Source: Saprospiraceae bacterium (GTDB lineage Bacteria > Bacteroidota > Bacteroidia > Chitinophagales > Saprospiraceae). From it: DNA of 49,618 nucleotides. The notes below the pieces were generated by a model, which was not told where the DNA came from, made no database searches, and worked only from the letters and a program-made list of their open reading frames with translations. A program made the position numbers and the translations under genes. The stretch lies in assembly GCA_021738725.1 (NCBI GenBank), contig JAIPBE010000025.1:1-49618 (forward strand), given 5' to 3'. Below are positions 17,233 to 24,521 of this stretch, piece by piece; the first letter of the stretch is position 1, and each line of letters opens with the position of its first letter.

Positions 17233-17910
17233 TTAGAAGAGATAAGAAGCACCGACATAACCGGAATACGTTTGAATTTTCGTCCTGTCAAGGATGTAGT
17301 AAGAATCCGTTGTGCTTGAATTGTTGTTATCACTGATGTCAAAAAGCCCGTAAACACCCCGAAACCCGAGGCCCAGACGAAATGTTTGAGCTGCATTCAA
17401 ACCAAAATCAACACCTGCGCCATAGGCAAGTCCCAGATCTCCCTTCTTGACAGAAAGAACTGCTTTGGATGTACCGGATCCATCATCCCCTGTAGTTGTA
17501 AGATTTGTACCTACACTCAGACCTATTTGTGGTCCGCCTACCAGATTAAAATTGACCGGCTTTGTTTTGCCAGTATTCAAAGACAGCATCAATGGAATGT
17601 TGATATACTTCAATTCCACACGGTGCTCAATATCCATTTCCTTGTATTTCTGACTGAGGGACGAGTAGATGATCTCTCCTTGCACACCGACGTAATCTGA
17701 GAAATGGTATCCCAGTAGCAAACCGCCGCCATACCCTAAAGTAACTTCTCCCTGTATCGTTCCACCATCCGATGTCTTGGCATCGAAAGCAGTAAATGTA
17801 GGCATGAATCGCAACCCGACTTCGCCATGTTGCGCAATTCCCTGAATGGGTTGAGCAAGAATGAACAAAGCGATGATCATTGCGGAAGTAATTTTTGGTA
17901 AATTATTCAT
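17233..17910 (-). CDS. Outer-membrane beta-barrel (porin family) protein
   Basis: 225 residues with a signal peptide (cleavage near residue 27, GIAQ). Strands alternate through the protein: GEVTLGYGGGLLLGYHFSDYVGVQGEIIYSS, YINIPLMLSL, FNLVGGPQIGLSVG, LGLAYGAGVDFGL and a terminal SGYVGASYLF ending in an aromatic residue. This is the small eight-stranded OmpW/PorT-like barrel pattern common in Bacteroidota. It lies 205 bases upstream of the giant surface protein gene on the same strand, so co-expression is possible but not shown. Function is unknown beyond an outer-membrane location. Confidence 0.8.
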   Translation of the reverse strand: MNNLPKITSAMIIALFILAQPIQGIAQHGEVGLRFMPTFTAFDAKTSDGGTIQGEVTLGYGGGLLLGYHFSDYVGVQGEIIYSSLSQKYKEMDIEHRVELKYINIPLMLSLNTGKTKPVNFNLVGGPQIGLSVGTNLTTTGDDGSGTSKAVLSVKKGDLGLAYGAGVDFGLNAAQTFRLGLGFRGVYGLFDISDNNNSSTTDSYYILDRTKIQTYSGYVGASYLF

Positions 17911-18070
17911 TTTCTGTTTTTATATTTTTGTGTACTCCATGTCATTTGACACATCAAAACTGGCAATAACTAAATCTTTCACGTTACACATTTACAGTTA
18001 TTCTGTACATAAATCACTGATAAGTTCATTTACGTATACCAAATATTTTATATCGAAAATCTTGCAGGTA

Positions 18071-18261
18071 AGACTGTTCCTGGTTCCTGTGTTCCTGTGT
18101 TCCTTGTTCCTTGTTAGTTTTCTGATGGGCATCAGGGTACATCGTCTGGCTGTTCAAGGTTCAAGGACGGAGCCTGCCGGCTCGTCCAGTTCAAAGTTCA
18201 ACGTAAGAGCACTTTGATCTTTGAACAGGGTCAGCTGGCGCTGACCCGTTGAACGTTGAAC
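18071..18261 (+). repeat. Modular intergenic repeat, copy 2
   Basis: GTTCCTG steps (18075-18112) lead through a spacer with TGGGCA to TGTTCAAGGTTCAA (18151-18164), a hairpin GGAC..GAGCC-TGCC-GGCTC-GTCC (18165-18187), GTTCAAAGTTCAA (18189-18201), an inverted unit ending CTTTGAAC (to 18225), a perfect hairpin GGGTCAGC-TGGC-GCTGACCC (18228-18247), and GTTGAACGTTGAAC (18248-18261). It is homologous to copy 1 and in the same orientation, 6.4 kb away. Confidence 0.7.
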
Positions 18262-18290
18262 CGCCAAACTTCTTCCTACTGTATTACTAG

Positions 18291-18330
18291 TGCTTCGTGA
18301 TCCTTTGTGCCCTTCATGGCTTTGTTGCAA
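18291..18330 (+). repeat. Degenerate TTTGCG/TTTGTG-type intergenic repeat
   Basis: Steps CTTCGTGATC, CTTTGTGCC, CTTCATGGC, TTTGTTGC repeat with a 9-10 base period, resembling the units at 3096 and 3270 with GTG in place of GCG. Confidence 0.4.
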
Positions 18331-18514
18331 AGAACGACAGTATCGCCATAGCACTGGAGGCCCAGGTAATGACCCTTGCCCCATCCGATTACCGTTCATA
18401 GTGGCAAGTGCCTGACCATCCTTTGCAACTTTCCGACGTCGCGTTTGATCAGTCATGATATCCATAGGTCGCAAAGCAGCCCACTTTTGGTCTACCTAAG
18501 GAACTTTTAGGATA

Positions 18515-18571
18515 GATTCCCTCACCTGGAATGTCTTCCAGACATTTCTTGCTTAGTGCTAGGAGGGAATC
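18515..18571. other. Two-stem structured element, possible noncoding RNA or regulatory hairpin
   Basis: GATTCCCTC (18515-18523) pairs with GAGGGAATC (18563-18571). Inside it GGAATGTCT (18528-18536) pairs with AGACATTTC (18540-18548) with one G-U pair and a 3-base loop. There is no coding potential and no U-tract after the outer stem. Confidence 0.3.
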
Positions 18572-18843
18572 GATCAGTCACTTCCTGATGAAGAATAGCT
18601 ATATTGAGGTGTTTGCCATTCGAGGCGCACAAAACAGCTGCAAGGACCAACGCCGTTGACAGACATGCGGTCTTGTAGCCAACCTATGGCAGTGCTGGAA
18701 CTGGCAGAACAAACTATTTTGACATGTGACCAAAGCCATCTCTACAATGATGAATGGAATACGAATCATCCCGTGATCAACTAGTGAACATCAACCACTA
18801 AAGAGGATCGACTTAATTCTGTCCATGTAATAGATTAACAATT

Positions 18844-19968
18844 ATGCATCTCTCATTTCAAAAACTCTTTTACGTAATAGCCACCCTGTTTGCGCTTTTT
18901 GCCATCCTGATCTTAGCCAAATCCATTCTCATCCCCTTAGGCTTTGCTTTGCTGATATCGTTTATCCTGTATCCGGTGGTCAAAAAATTCGAGTCATGGG
19001 GGTTGAATAAGATACTCGCTGCTTTTCTGACCATTTTTTCTGTATTATTAATCATAGGGGGATTTATTCTCCTTTTCTCCACCCAAATTTTTGATCTCGC
19101 AAAAGAATTCCCCCACTTTCAGAATAAGGTCATTCTTGCCTTTACTGACGTAACGTTATTTATCAACAAGAATGTGAGTTTTGTACCCAATTTGGATAAA
19201 GACGAACTTTTTGACGGGATTAAGAATTGGCTCCAGGAATCGGGAGGTTCACTGTTGAAACAGACCTTTAGCAGCACAGCTGCATTTTTTGCCGGACTTG
19301 TGGCGATCATTATCTTTACATTTCTGATCCTGATCTACAGAAAAGGCTTAATAAAGGCATTCAGTGGGTTCACTTCAGAAGAGAAGAGAGGGCGAGTTGT
19401 GAAAATGTATAAATCAATACAGCAGGTCGGACAAACATATTTGTTCGGCATGATCATTCTTATCCTGGTTATCGGACTAGCCAATAGCATTGGACTTTTG
19501 ATCATCGGTATCGACAATCCCTTCCTTTTCGGATTTTTAGGTGCTATCCTGGCAATCATACCCTATGTCGGAACTATTTCAGGTGCAATTATACCTTTAC
19601 TGTATGCACTTTTCTCGTACGACTCCATCTGGATGGCAGTAGCCGTTGGCGGCTTGTTCTGGTTCGTTCAACTGGTTTCTGATAATTTTCTAAGTCCAAA
19701 AATTGTGGGTGGCAGTATGAATATTAATGCCTTGACAGCCATTCTAAGTTTGATCGTTGGCGCATCTGTATGGGGCATCGCAGGCATGATCTTGTTCTTG
19801 CCGTTTGCTGCGATGTTACGGGTAGTTTGTGAAGAATATGAAGAACTTCAACCAATTGCTCTCCTCATTGGAAATCAAAATTATCAGGAAACGGATGGTA
19901 GTAATAAATTTTTCAATAGATGGCTAGTCAAAATAAAAAGCTGGTTTTCAAATTTACACAACTTTTAA
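18844..19968 (+). CDS. AI-2E family transporter (TqsA/PerM-like membrane protein)
   Basis: 374 residues with about eight transmembrane helices. The N-terminal pair (LFYVIATLFALFAILILAKSILIPLGFALLISFILYPVV) and the C-terminal cluster (FLGAILAIIPYVGTISGAIIP, then SDNFLSPKIVGGSMNINALTAILSLIVGASVWGIAGMILFLPFAAM) are the AI-2E/PerM family pattern, with a soluble loop between. Members are proposed exporters of autoinducer-2 or sodium/proton antiporters; the substrate here is not known. The gene is distinctly A+T-rich compared with the genes after 20.3 kb and stands alone, preceded by a 0.9 kb noncoding region. Confidence 0.9.
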   Translation: MHLSFQKLFYVIATLFALFAILILAKSILIPLGFALLISFILYPVVKKFESWGLNKILAAFLTIFSVLLIIGGFILLFSTQIFDLAKEFPHFQNKVILAFTDVTLFINKNVSFVPNLDKDELFDGIKNWLQESGGSLLKQTFSSTAAFFAGLVAIIIFTFLILIYRKGLIKAFSGFTSEEKRGRVVKMYKSIQQVGQTYLFGMIILILVIGLANSIGLLIIGIDNPFLFGFLGAILAIIPYVGTISGAIIPLLYALFSYDSIWMAVAVGGLFWFVQLVSDNFLSPKIVGGSMNINALTAILSLIVGASVWGIAGMILFLPFAAMLRVVCEEYEELQPIALLIGNQNYQETDGSNKFFNRWLVKIKSWFSNLHNF

Positions 19969-20282
19969 AAAAAAGTTAAGCTGCAATACACCATTCGACA
20001 AATAAAGAAGAAGAAGAAGAACGACATTAAAGCCAAAATTCAATATTAACAAGGGCGTACACAGAACTGGTAATAGCCCTATTTACCAATCAAACAGCGG
20101 GTTTTAAACACCCTCTTACAGAAGCTCCCTATCACCAGTTGGTGAGGCACAAGATTTGGCCCTATACAATCTGTAGTGAACAAAGTCCTGCCTTCACCTT
20201 TCGCGACGTTGATCCGCCAGAATGTGCAGTACGGACTTCTCTCCTTCGCATCCATAGACCAAACACCAAATCCTCCCACAAA
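19969..20282. other. Noncoding interval with GAA run and possibly structured minus-strand sequence
   Basis: A run of AAG/GAA triplets lies at 20005-20021. Between 20100 and 20240 there are complementary segments AAGTCC (20183-20188) and GGACTT (20233-20238), and CACCAGTTGGTG (20133-20144). A minus-strand frame of 66 codons across 20079-20279 shows no family features and is probably not a gene. The stretch has the look of conserved noncoding sequence but I cannot assign it to an RNA family. Confidence 0.3.
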
Positions 20283-20316
20283 ACAGCCCCGCCTTCAATT
20301 CAGAAAGCGGGGCTGT
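20283..20316 (-). terminator. Stem-loop after the small minus-strand operon
   Basis: ACAGCCCCGC (20283-20292) pairs with GCGGGGCTGT (20307-20316); on the minus strand TTTTG follows. It ends the 20980-20337 gene pair. Confidence 0.75.
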
Positions 20317-20336
20317 AATGGATCCGGATAAGATAC

Positions 20337-20669
20337 TTAGGGTTCCGGATCGGCCGGCTGCACAGCTCGGATAAAGGTGGTTACTTTCGGGTCACTGGCC
20401 GGGCCGTAGCCGTCGACTAATACACCTGTCCGCCCATCCGGCAATTGAATTCCGTACAGGATGGACAAGTCATCGGGATCGGACTGACCCTCAAATCGCC
20501 GGGTCCAGGCGAGGCGGACATCTTTTGCTTGGTATTGATCCTGATGTCCACTGACCTTCAGGCGACCGGCACTATTGATCCGAAGATCGATATGTATACC
20601 CTGGCGTCGAAGTTCATTCATGGTTTCCGACAAGGTAGCCATCTGCGTGCCGGGAGTGGGCCGGGTCAT
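20337..20669 (-). CDS. Small conserved Bacteroidota protein, often labelled PRPP-synthetase-like
   Basis: 110 residues. MATLSETMNELRRQGIHIDLRINSAGRL, then RRFEGQSDPDDLSILYGIQLPDGRTGVLVDGYGPASDPKVTTFI. The RFEG-SDPDD-S-LY and GxLVDxYG patterns recur in a small Bacteroidota family that databases sometimes call phosphoribosylpyrophosphate synthetase, although nothing in it resembles the PRPP-binding enzyme. Function is unknown. The start ATG overlaps the upstream gene stop as ATGA, so the two are translationally coupled. A stem-loop terminator follows. Confidence 0.75.
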   Translation of the reverse strand: MTRPTPGTQMATLSETMNELRRQGIHIDLRINSAGRLKVSGHQDQYQAKDVRLAWTRRFEGQSDPDDLSILYGIQLPDGRTGVLVDGYGPASDPKVTTFIRAVQPADPEP

Positions 20670-20980
20670 TTTCGTACCATCGGTTCTTTACCGAATACGG
20701 AGGCCATTCGTTCCAAGCCCTCACGGAAGGATGCTGCACTTTTCTCAACAGCTTCCGAGAGTTCTTCGCGCTTATCCGAAGCAGCACTTCGTAAATCGGA
20801 CATCCGGGATTCAAGCTCTTGCTTTTTCACTTCAAGAGACTGCATATCACTCTGGATGCTTTTTCGCAACTCCGAAGTGGAACGTGCGACCTTATTCTTT
20901 AAATCATCCATTTCGGCAAACGCCTGATCGACGATGGTATGGATGTTTTCTTTGACATCTTGAGCATTCATAATAGTCAT
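20666..20980 (-). CDS. Coiled-coil protein of unknown function
   Basis: 104 residues, almost entirely charged and helical: DDLKNKVARSTSELRKSIQSDMQSLEVKKQELESRMSDLRSAASDKREELSEAV, a heptad pattern over about 75 residues, with no signal peptide or membrane helix. It lies upstream of and is coupled by a 4-base ATGA overlap to the small PRPP-synthetase-like gene, implying a joint cytoplasmic role. A second ATG three codons in (20971) is an equally good start. Composition resembles apolipophorin/phasin-like helical bundles, but no family was recognised. Confidence 0.7.
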   Translation of the reverse strand: MTIMNAQDVKENIHTIVDQAFAEMDDLKNKVARSTSELRKSIQSDMQSLEVKKQELESRMSDLRSAASDKREELSEAVEKSAASFREGLERMASVFGKEPMVRK

Positions 20981-21079
20981 TTTAGTTTTAAAGTGAGAAA
21001 ATCAGTTTCAGTCTCGGGAGTTTCCCGAGGTCTATCCTGTTGGACAAATGGCAGAGTGGACTGCCACCCGGATTGGTTA

Positions 21080-21568
21080 TTAATATAGTGGTTTCGTCGG
21101 TTGACCATAGAGATCAAAATATTGACTCTTGATCTGTCCCTTCTCCAGCGAGTCCGGAAAAGAATCTACGCGGTAGCCCTGTTTGCCATACGGTGTGGAT
21201 ACATGCATGATCCGAGCTATTTTACGGGTATCGGACGTCTGTTTCTTCCAAGCGTCGACAATCAGGTCCGGCCATCTGTCCGGGGATATTTCACGTGCCG
21301 TTTCGACCAGCACAGGATCCACGTCATTGGTTTGGAGGATCACCTCCCACTCACTACCTTCAGACAGATAGTCCAGTTCGACCAATTGATCATCCAGACG
21401 CTTTACGGTGGTGATCTCAATGGATTGAAATTCGTCCGGGTATACCGCGAGTACATCTCGTATCATGACCTCTCGCTCATCCCCGACAAGCACTGTAGTT
21501 TGTCCAGAAACAACTGGAATAAACAACGCGAAACAGAAAAGAAAGGCAAAATGAATAGACGAGAACAT
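21080..21568 (-). CDS. Secreted protein of unknown function
   Basis: 162 residues. Signal peptide MFSSIHFAFLFCFALFIPVVSGQ, cleavage near residue 23. The mature part has VYPDEFQSIEITTVKRLDDQLVELDYLSEGSEWEVILQTNDVDPVLVETAREI, a strand-helix pattern somewhat like PepSY/BLIP-type periplasmic domains, but the similarity is too weak to name. It is on the same strand as the coiled-coil pair, 99 bases upstream, with a small hairpin (CTCGGGA/TCCCGAG, 21013-21029) in between that could separate the two transcripts. Confidence 0.7.
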   Translation of the reverse strand: MFSSIHFAFLFCFALFIPVVSGQTTVLVGDEREVMIRDVLAVYPDEFQSIEITTVKRLDDQLVELDYLSEGSEWEVILQTNDVDPVLVETAREISPDRWPDLIVDAWKKQTSDTRKIARIMHVSTPYGKQGYRVDSFPDSLEKGQIKSQYFDLYGQPTKPLY

Positions 21569-21771
21569 GATCTTAATTTACTTGATATTTATTAACTTAA
21601 CATATAAACAGGGTAAATTGTTCAAATTAGTATCAACTTTTCATTGCTATTTCCAAATGGACGTATTAAGGACTAGAAATAAAGGGTTGTATCATTCCAT
21701 CGAAACACAACAATAATTAAATGTTAATTTCGCCAGGAAAAAACCGCAATGCCGATAAATGAAATTTGGAC

Positions 21772-22221
21772 ATGAATAAAGTAAAAGTCCATATCCAGAT
21801 ACATACGCCACCCGAACAGGTGATCAATGCATTTACAGAACCCGAGATGTTGAACGCATGGTGGGGCGTAGAAAAATGCCTGATTCAAAAGCAGCTCGGT
21901 GGAATTTATACCCTGGCATGGCAGTTGTCAGAACAGGGAATGGGCTATGTAACCACCGGGATCATCAGCGGGTACGAACCGACCCGGAAACTGGTCATTC
22001 GCGATCTCGTTTATTTGAACCCAACAAAACCAGTCTTTGGCCCAATGTGTTTATCTATTCACGCCAGAGAACGAGAGGGTCTGACCGACGTCCATCTATG
22101 CCAGGATGGATATCAGAAGGGGGACGACTGGAACTGGTATTACAAGGCAGTACAGGAAGCCTGGCCATCGGTTTTGCAACGTTTGAAGTCCTGGCTGGAA
22201 CAGGAACATCCTTTCAAGTAG
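21772..22221 (+). CDS. SRPBCC/AHSA1-domain protein
   Basis: 149 residues. MNKVKVHIQIHTPPEQVINAFTEPEMLNAWWGVEKC is the standard opening of AHSA1-like START-superfamily proteins (strand, two helices with LxxWW), followed by GGIYTLAWQ, TGIISGYEPTRKLVIRD and a long C-terminal helix EAWPSVLQRLKSWLEQ. These proteins bind hydrophobic ligands or act as Hsp90 co-chaperone relatives; the ligand is unknown. The ATG at 21772 is preferred over a TTG two codons earlier. The 14-base end of the gene, GAACAGGAACATCC, recurs 60 bases downstream. Confidence 0.85.
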   Translation: MNKVKVHIQIHTPPEQVINAFTEPEMLNAWWGVEKCLIQKQLGGIYTLAWQLSEQGMGYVTTGIISGYEPTRKLVIRDLVYLNPTKPVFGPMCLSIHAREREGLTDVHLCQDGYQKGDDWNWYYKAVQEAWPSVLQRLKSWLEQEHPFK

Positions 22222-22251
22222 AAACAGGAACTCTGACAAGCGTCAGGCTGA

Positions 22252-22368
22252 CTGGATGAACAGGAACATCCGAATGCACAAGAGATTCTCAAGAACATTC
22301 GTCGGTTACCTCCCATCTGGACTATTCACTTTCGGATGGAAGAGATACCTTTAGAGAGCGGTGTTTGA
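22252..22368 (+). pseudogene. Short remnant frame after the SRPBCC gene
   Basis: 38 codons with no ATG: LDEQEHPNAQEILKNIRR, then LPPIWTIHFRMEEIPLESGV and a TGA. Composition is protein-like and its first residues (EQEHP) repeat the last residues of the preceding gene (EQEHPFK) because of the shared 14-base repeat at 22198-22211 and 22258-22271. It may be the tail of a gene whose front was lost by deletion between short repeats. No family recognised. Confidence 0.25.
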
Positions 22369-22484
22369 AAAGACAATGCTGCCTGCAGGATGTGGCGATT
22401 CCGAACGTCAGGCTTCGTTGTATGGTAGCATCTATCGCAGACATTTGGAATCATAAATATCCATTCAACTTAAAAACATGTATC

Positions 22485-22913
22485 ATGGCATCCATCCATC
22501 CACACATTAATTTTAATGGGAACGCCGAAGAAGCCTTCCACTTTTACAAATCCGTATTTGGAGGTGAATTTTCACAGACCGTTCGCTTTAAAGATATGTC
22601 TAATCCTGACTTTCAAATCCCGGAAAAGGAAGCGAATAAGATGATGCACATTGCGTTGCCAATTGGAAAAAACGTATTAATGGGCAATGACGTTCCGGAA
22701 AGTATGGGGAAGGTCAGTGAAAATGAACACCGGTCTAAAATATATATCCAGGTAGACAGTCGTGAAGAGGCCGATACGATATACGCTGGACTCTCAGCCG
22801 GCGGAAAAATAGAAGCACCTATAGGTGACAGTCCATGGGGTTCCTATTTTGGCATGTTCAGAGACAAATATGGCATTGAGTGGATGGTGGATTTCAACCC
22901 CACTGTAAAATGA
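22485..22913 (+). CDS. VOC family protein (PhnB/glyoxalase-like)
   Basis: 142 residues. MASIHPHINFNGNAEEAFHFYKSVFGGEFSQTVRF is the PhnB-type VOC opening, followed by MHIALPIGKNVLMGNDVPESMG, and the C-terminal GSYFGMFRDKYGIEWMVDF is the usual conserved end. Two beta-alpha-beta-beta-beta modules form a metal-binding cup; substrate unknown and no enzyme activity can be assigned. The ATG at 22485 fits the family; upstream in-frame codons to 22365 are not related. It is close to an SRPBCC gene; VOC and AHSA1 proteins are often neighbours, sometimes with sigma-ECF regulators. Confidence 0.9.
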   Translation: MASIHPHINFNGNAEEAFHFYKSVFGGEFSQTVRFKDMSNPDFQIPEKEANKMMHIALPIGKNVLMGNDVPESMGKVSENEHRSKIYIQVDSREEADTIYAGLSAGGKIEAPIGDSPWGSYFGMFRDKYGIEWMVDFNPTVK

Positions 22914-22955
22914 AAGACGTAAAACATCAATCGTCAAAAATCCGCAAAACCTCCT

Positions 22956-24056
22956 TCACTCCTCCTCTTCCTCAGCCCTTTTCCTCCGCAACCGCACATG
23001 CCCTTGCAACCAGGCTGGGACCACAATCGCTCCCGCAAACAAATAGGAATAATAGGTGAGTAATCGCCAGATAAAAGCGATGATCAGCGAGATCCCTGTC
23101 GGCACAAAATCGTGCAGGAACCCATTAAAGACGATCTCCGCCAGGCCAGCTCCACCGGGGGTTGGACTGAACGCCATGATCACATACATGGACATCAGCC
23201 TGCCGAAGATCTCCAGTTGGTCGCCCAGCCCCCCATGTGTGCCGGGGACAATAGCGATGATCAACGCATTCACCACCAGAAATCGACAGATCCAGGCCAT
23301 CGCCGTATAGGTGAAGGCCAGAAAATGAAACCGGTTGGTATGACGGGTCAGATCGCGGGATGCCAGTACGATATCATTACCCAACTGGACCGCCTGAGCC
23401 CTGAACCTGCGGAGGAAACGGTTATACGTCAGCATGACCAGGATCCGGCGAAACTGCCCCGGATTGCGAAACAGACCATAGTAGAAAAAGGCAGCGTAGC
23501 TGAACATTACCAGTAGGGACACCAGAAAGGTCACCCCCCACCCATCCAGATCAAAGAAGTATCCCATGTTCGGACGAATGATGGACGTACCAAAAAAAAG
23601 AAACAGGAGGGGTAGAAACAACAAAAATACGGCCGTATCCAGGACCACCGTATAGATAATGATGGAGGTCGTCCGAGCAAGAGACAGCTTCTCCTTGGAA
23701 AAAAGAAACAATGCCACCGCCGTACCCCCAAAACTGGTGGGCGTGATCGCACTGCTGAACTCCCAGATGAAGATCAGCTCGACACACTTGCGGAATGAAA
23801 AGAATTTGTCTGAGAGAATATACAATCGAAGCGCATAGACGATATGACGTACGACCACGAACAGGAAGGCGATCAGGATCCAGACCAGGGTATGGAGTCT
23901 CCATTGGATCTTGGCAAACTCAACCGGATCGAACTGATCCCACAACAGGTATGCCACCACGACTATGCCGATCAAAACAGGGATCAGCAACCGGGTGAAC
24001 CGCAAGGAATGCATGACTTCATGCCCGGCATCATCGATCTGTTGTGGGGACGACAT
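22956..24056 (-). CDS. Flippase-like integral membrane protein (LPG synthase TM / UPF0104 family)
   Basis: 366 residues with about eight transmembrane helices. Family motifs are visible: FIWEFSSAITPTSFGGTAVALFLFSKEKLS near residue 100, and MAFSPTPGGAGLAEIVF near residue 300, the PF03706 signature also found in the membrane half of MprF and in dolichol-type flippase-like proteins. The C-terminus is a charged tail RLRRKRAEEEEE. It could move a lipid or lipid-linked sugar across the inner membrane, but no neighbour points to the substrate. ATG at 24056 is preferred to a TTG three codons earlier. Confidence 0.88.
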   Translation of the reverse strand: MSSPQQIDDAGHEVMHSLRFTRLLIPVLIGIVVVAYLLWDQFDPVEFAKIQWRLHTLVWILIAFLFVVVRHIVYALRLYILSDKFFSFRKCVELIFIWEFSSAITPTSFGGTAVALFLFSKEKLSLARTTSIIIYTVVLDTAVFLLFLPLLFLFFGTSIIRPNMGYFFDLDGWGVTFLVSLLVMFSYAAFFYYGLFRNPGQFRRILVMLTYNRFLRRFRAQAVQLGNDIVLASRDLTRHTNRFHFLAFTYTAMAWICRFLVVNALIIAIVPGTHGGLGDQLEIFGRLMSMYVIMAFSPTPGGAGLAEIVFNGFLHDFVPTGISLIIAFIWRLLTYYSYLFAGAIVVPAWLQGHVRLRRKRAEEEEE

Positions 24057-24272
24057 CTTCAGCAAAGCAAAGCAAATTGCTCCGATTCCCCATCAGTCCT
24101 GGGAAGAATCTTTTGCAGACAGAGTTGTCTCCGGGTTTTCTGGGGTTGAGGAGTTATGGAGATAACTAGCTCCACATCGAGATTCCAGGAAAAAAGAGCA
24201 CTACATTTCTCGTGGGCTTCAACCCGCACTGATCAGAAAGCTTTTTGTATTTTGAGACAAAGACAATCAGCT

Positions 24273-24521
24273 ATGACACATTTTCTCTGGTTCATTCTCA
24301 TCGGTGCAGTGGTTGGCTGGATCGCCGGCAAACTCATCAAAGGCAGTGGTTTTGGACTCCTTGGAAATATCCTGGTCGGTATCGCCGGGGCATTCGTGGG
24401 CAAGGTGGTCTTCGGTTTATTGGGTTTGGGCCCTTCCAATTTCATCGGTGAGATCATCACAGGTGTAGCCGGTGCAGTCATCCTTCTGTGGTTGATCACT
24501 TTTATTCGGAACAGACGCTGA
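24273..24521 (+). CDS. GlsB/YeaQ/YmgE family stress-response membrane protein
   Basis: 82 residues with three glycine-rich transmembrane helices: WFILIGAVVGWIAGKLIKGSGFGLLGNILVGIAGAFVGKVVF and FIGEIITGVAGAVILLWLITFI. The IGAxxGWxAGxxxKG...LLGNxxVGxxGAxxG pattern is the transglycosylase-associated/GlsB family signature. Members are induced by general stress. The next gene on the same strand may begin inside it. Confidence 0.9.
   Translation: MTHFLWFILIGAVVGWIAGKLIKGSGFGLLGNILVGIAGAFVGKVVFGLLGLGPSNFIGEIITGVAGAVILLWLITFIRNRR

Larger units (their letters stand above)
17911..18843. other. Gene-free interval of 0.9 kb carrying repeat copy 2 and a structured element
   Basis: No credible gene. Minus-strand frames across 18154-18474 and a plus frame near 18660-18780 read partly like protein but have no start and no family match; they may be decayed remnants. 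The interval holds the second modular repeat, a degenerate TTTGCG-type repeat and a two-stem structure. Confidence 0.5.

Noticed and set aside
18154-18474. Minus-strand frame of 106 codons through repeat copy 2
   Set aside because: It runs through the hairpin repeat, so the apparent protein is a by-product of the repeat.
20079-20279. Minus-strand frame of 66 codons upstream of the terminator
   Set aside because: No recognised family, unusual composition and no partner; kept only as a possible noncoding element.
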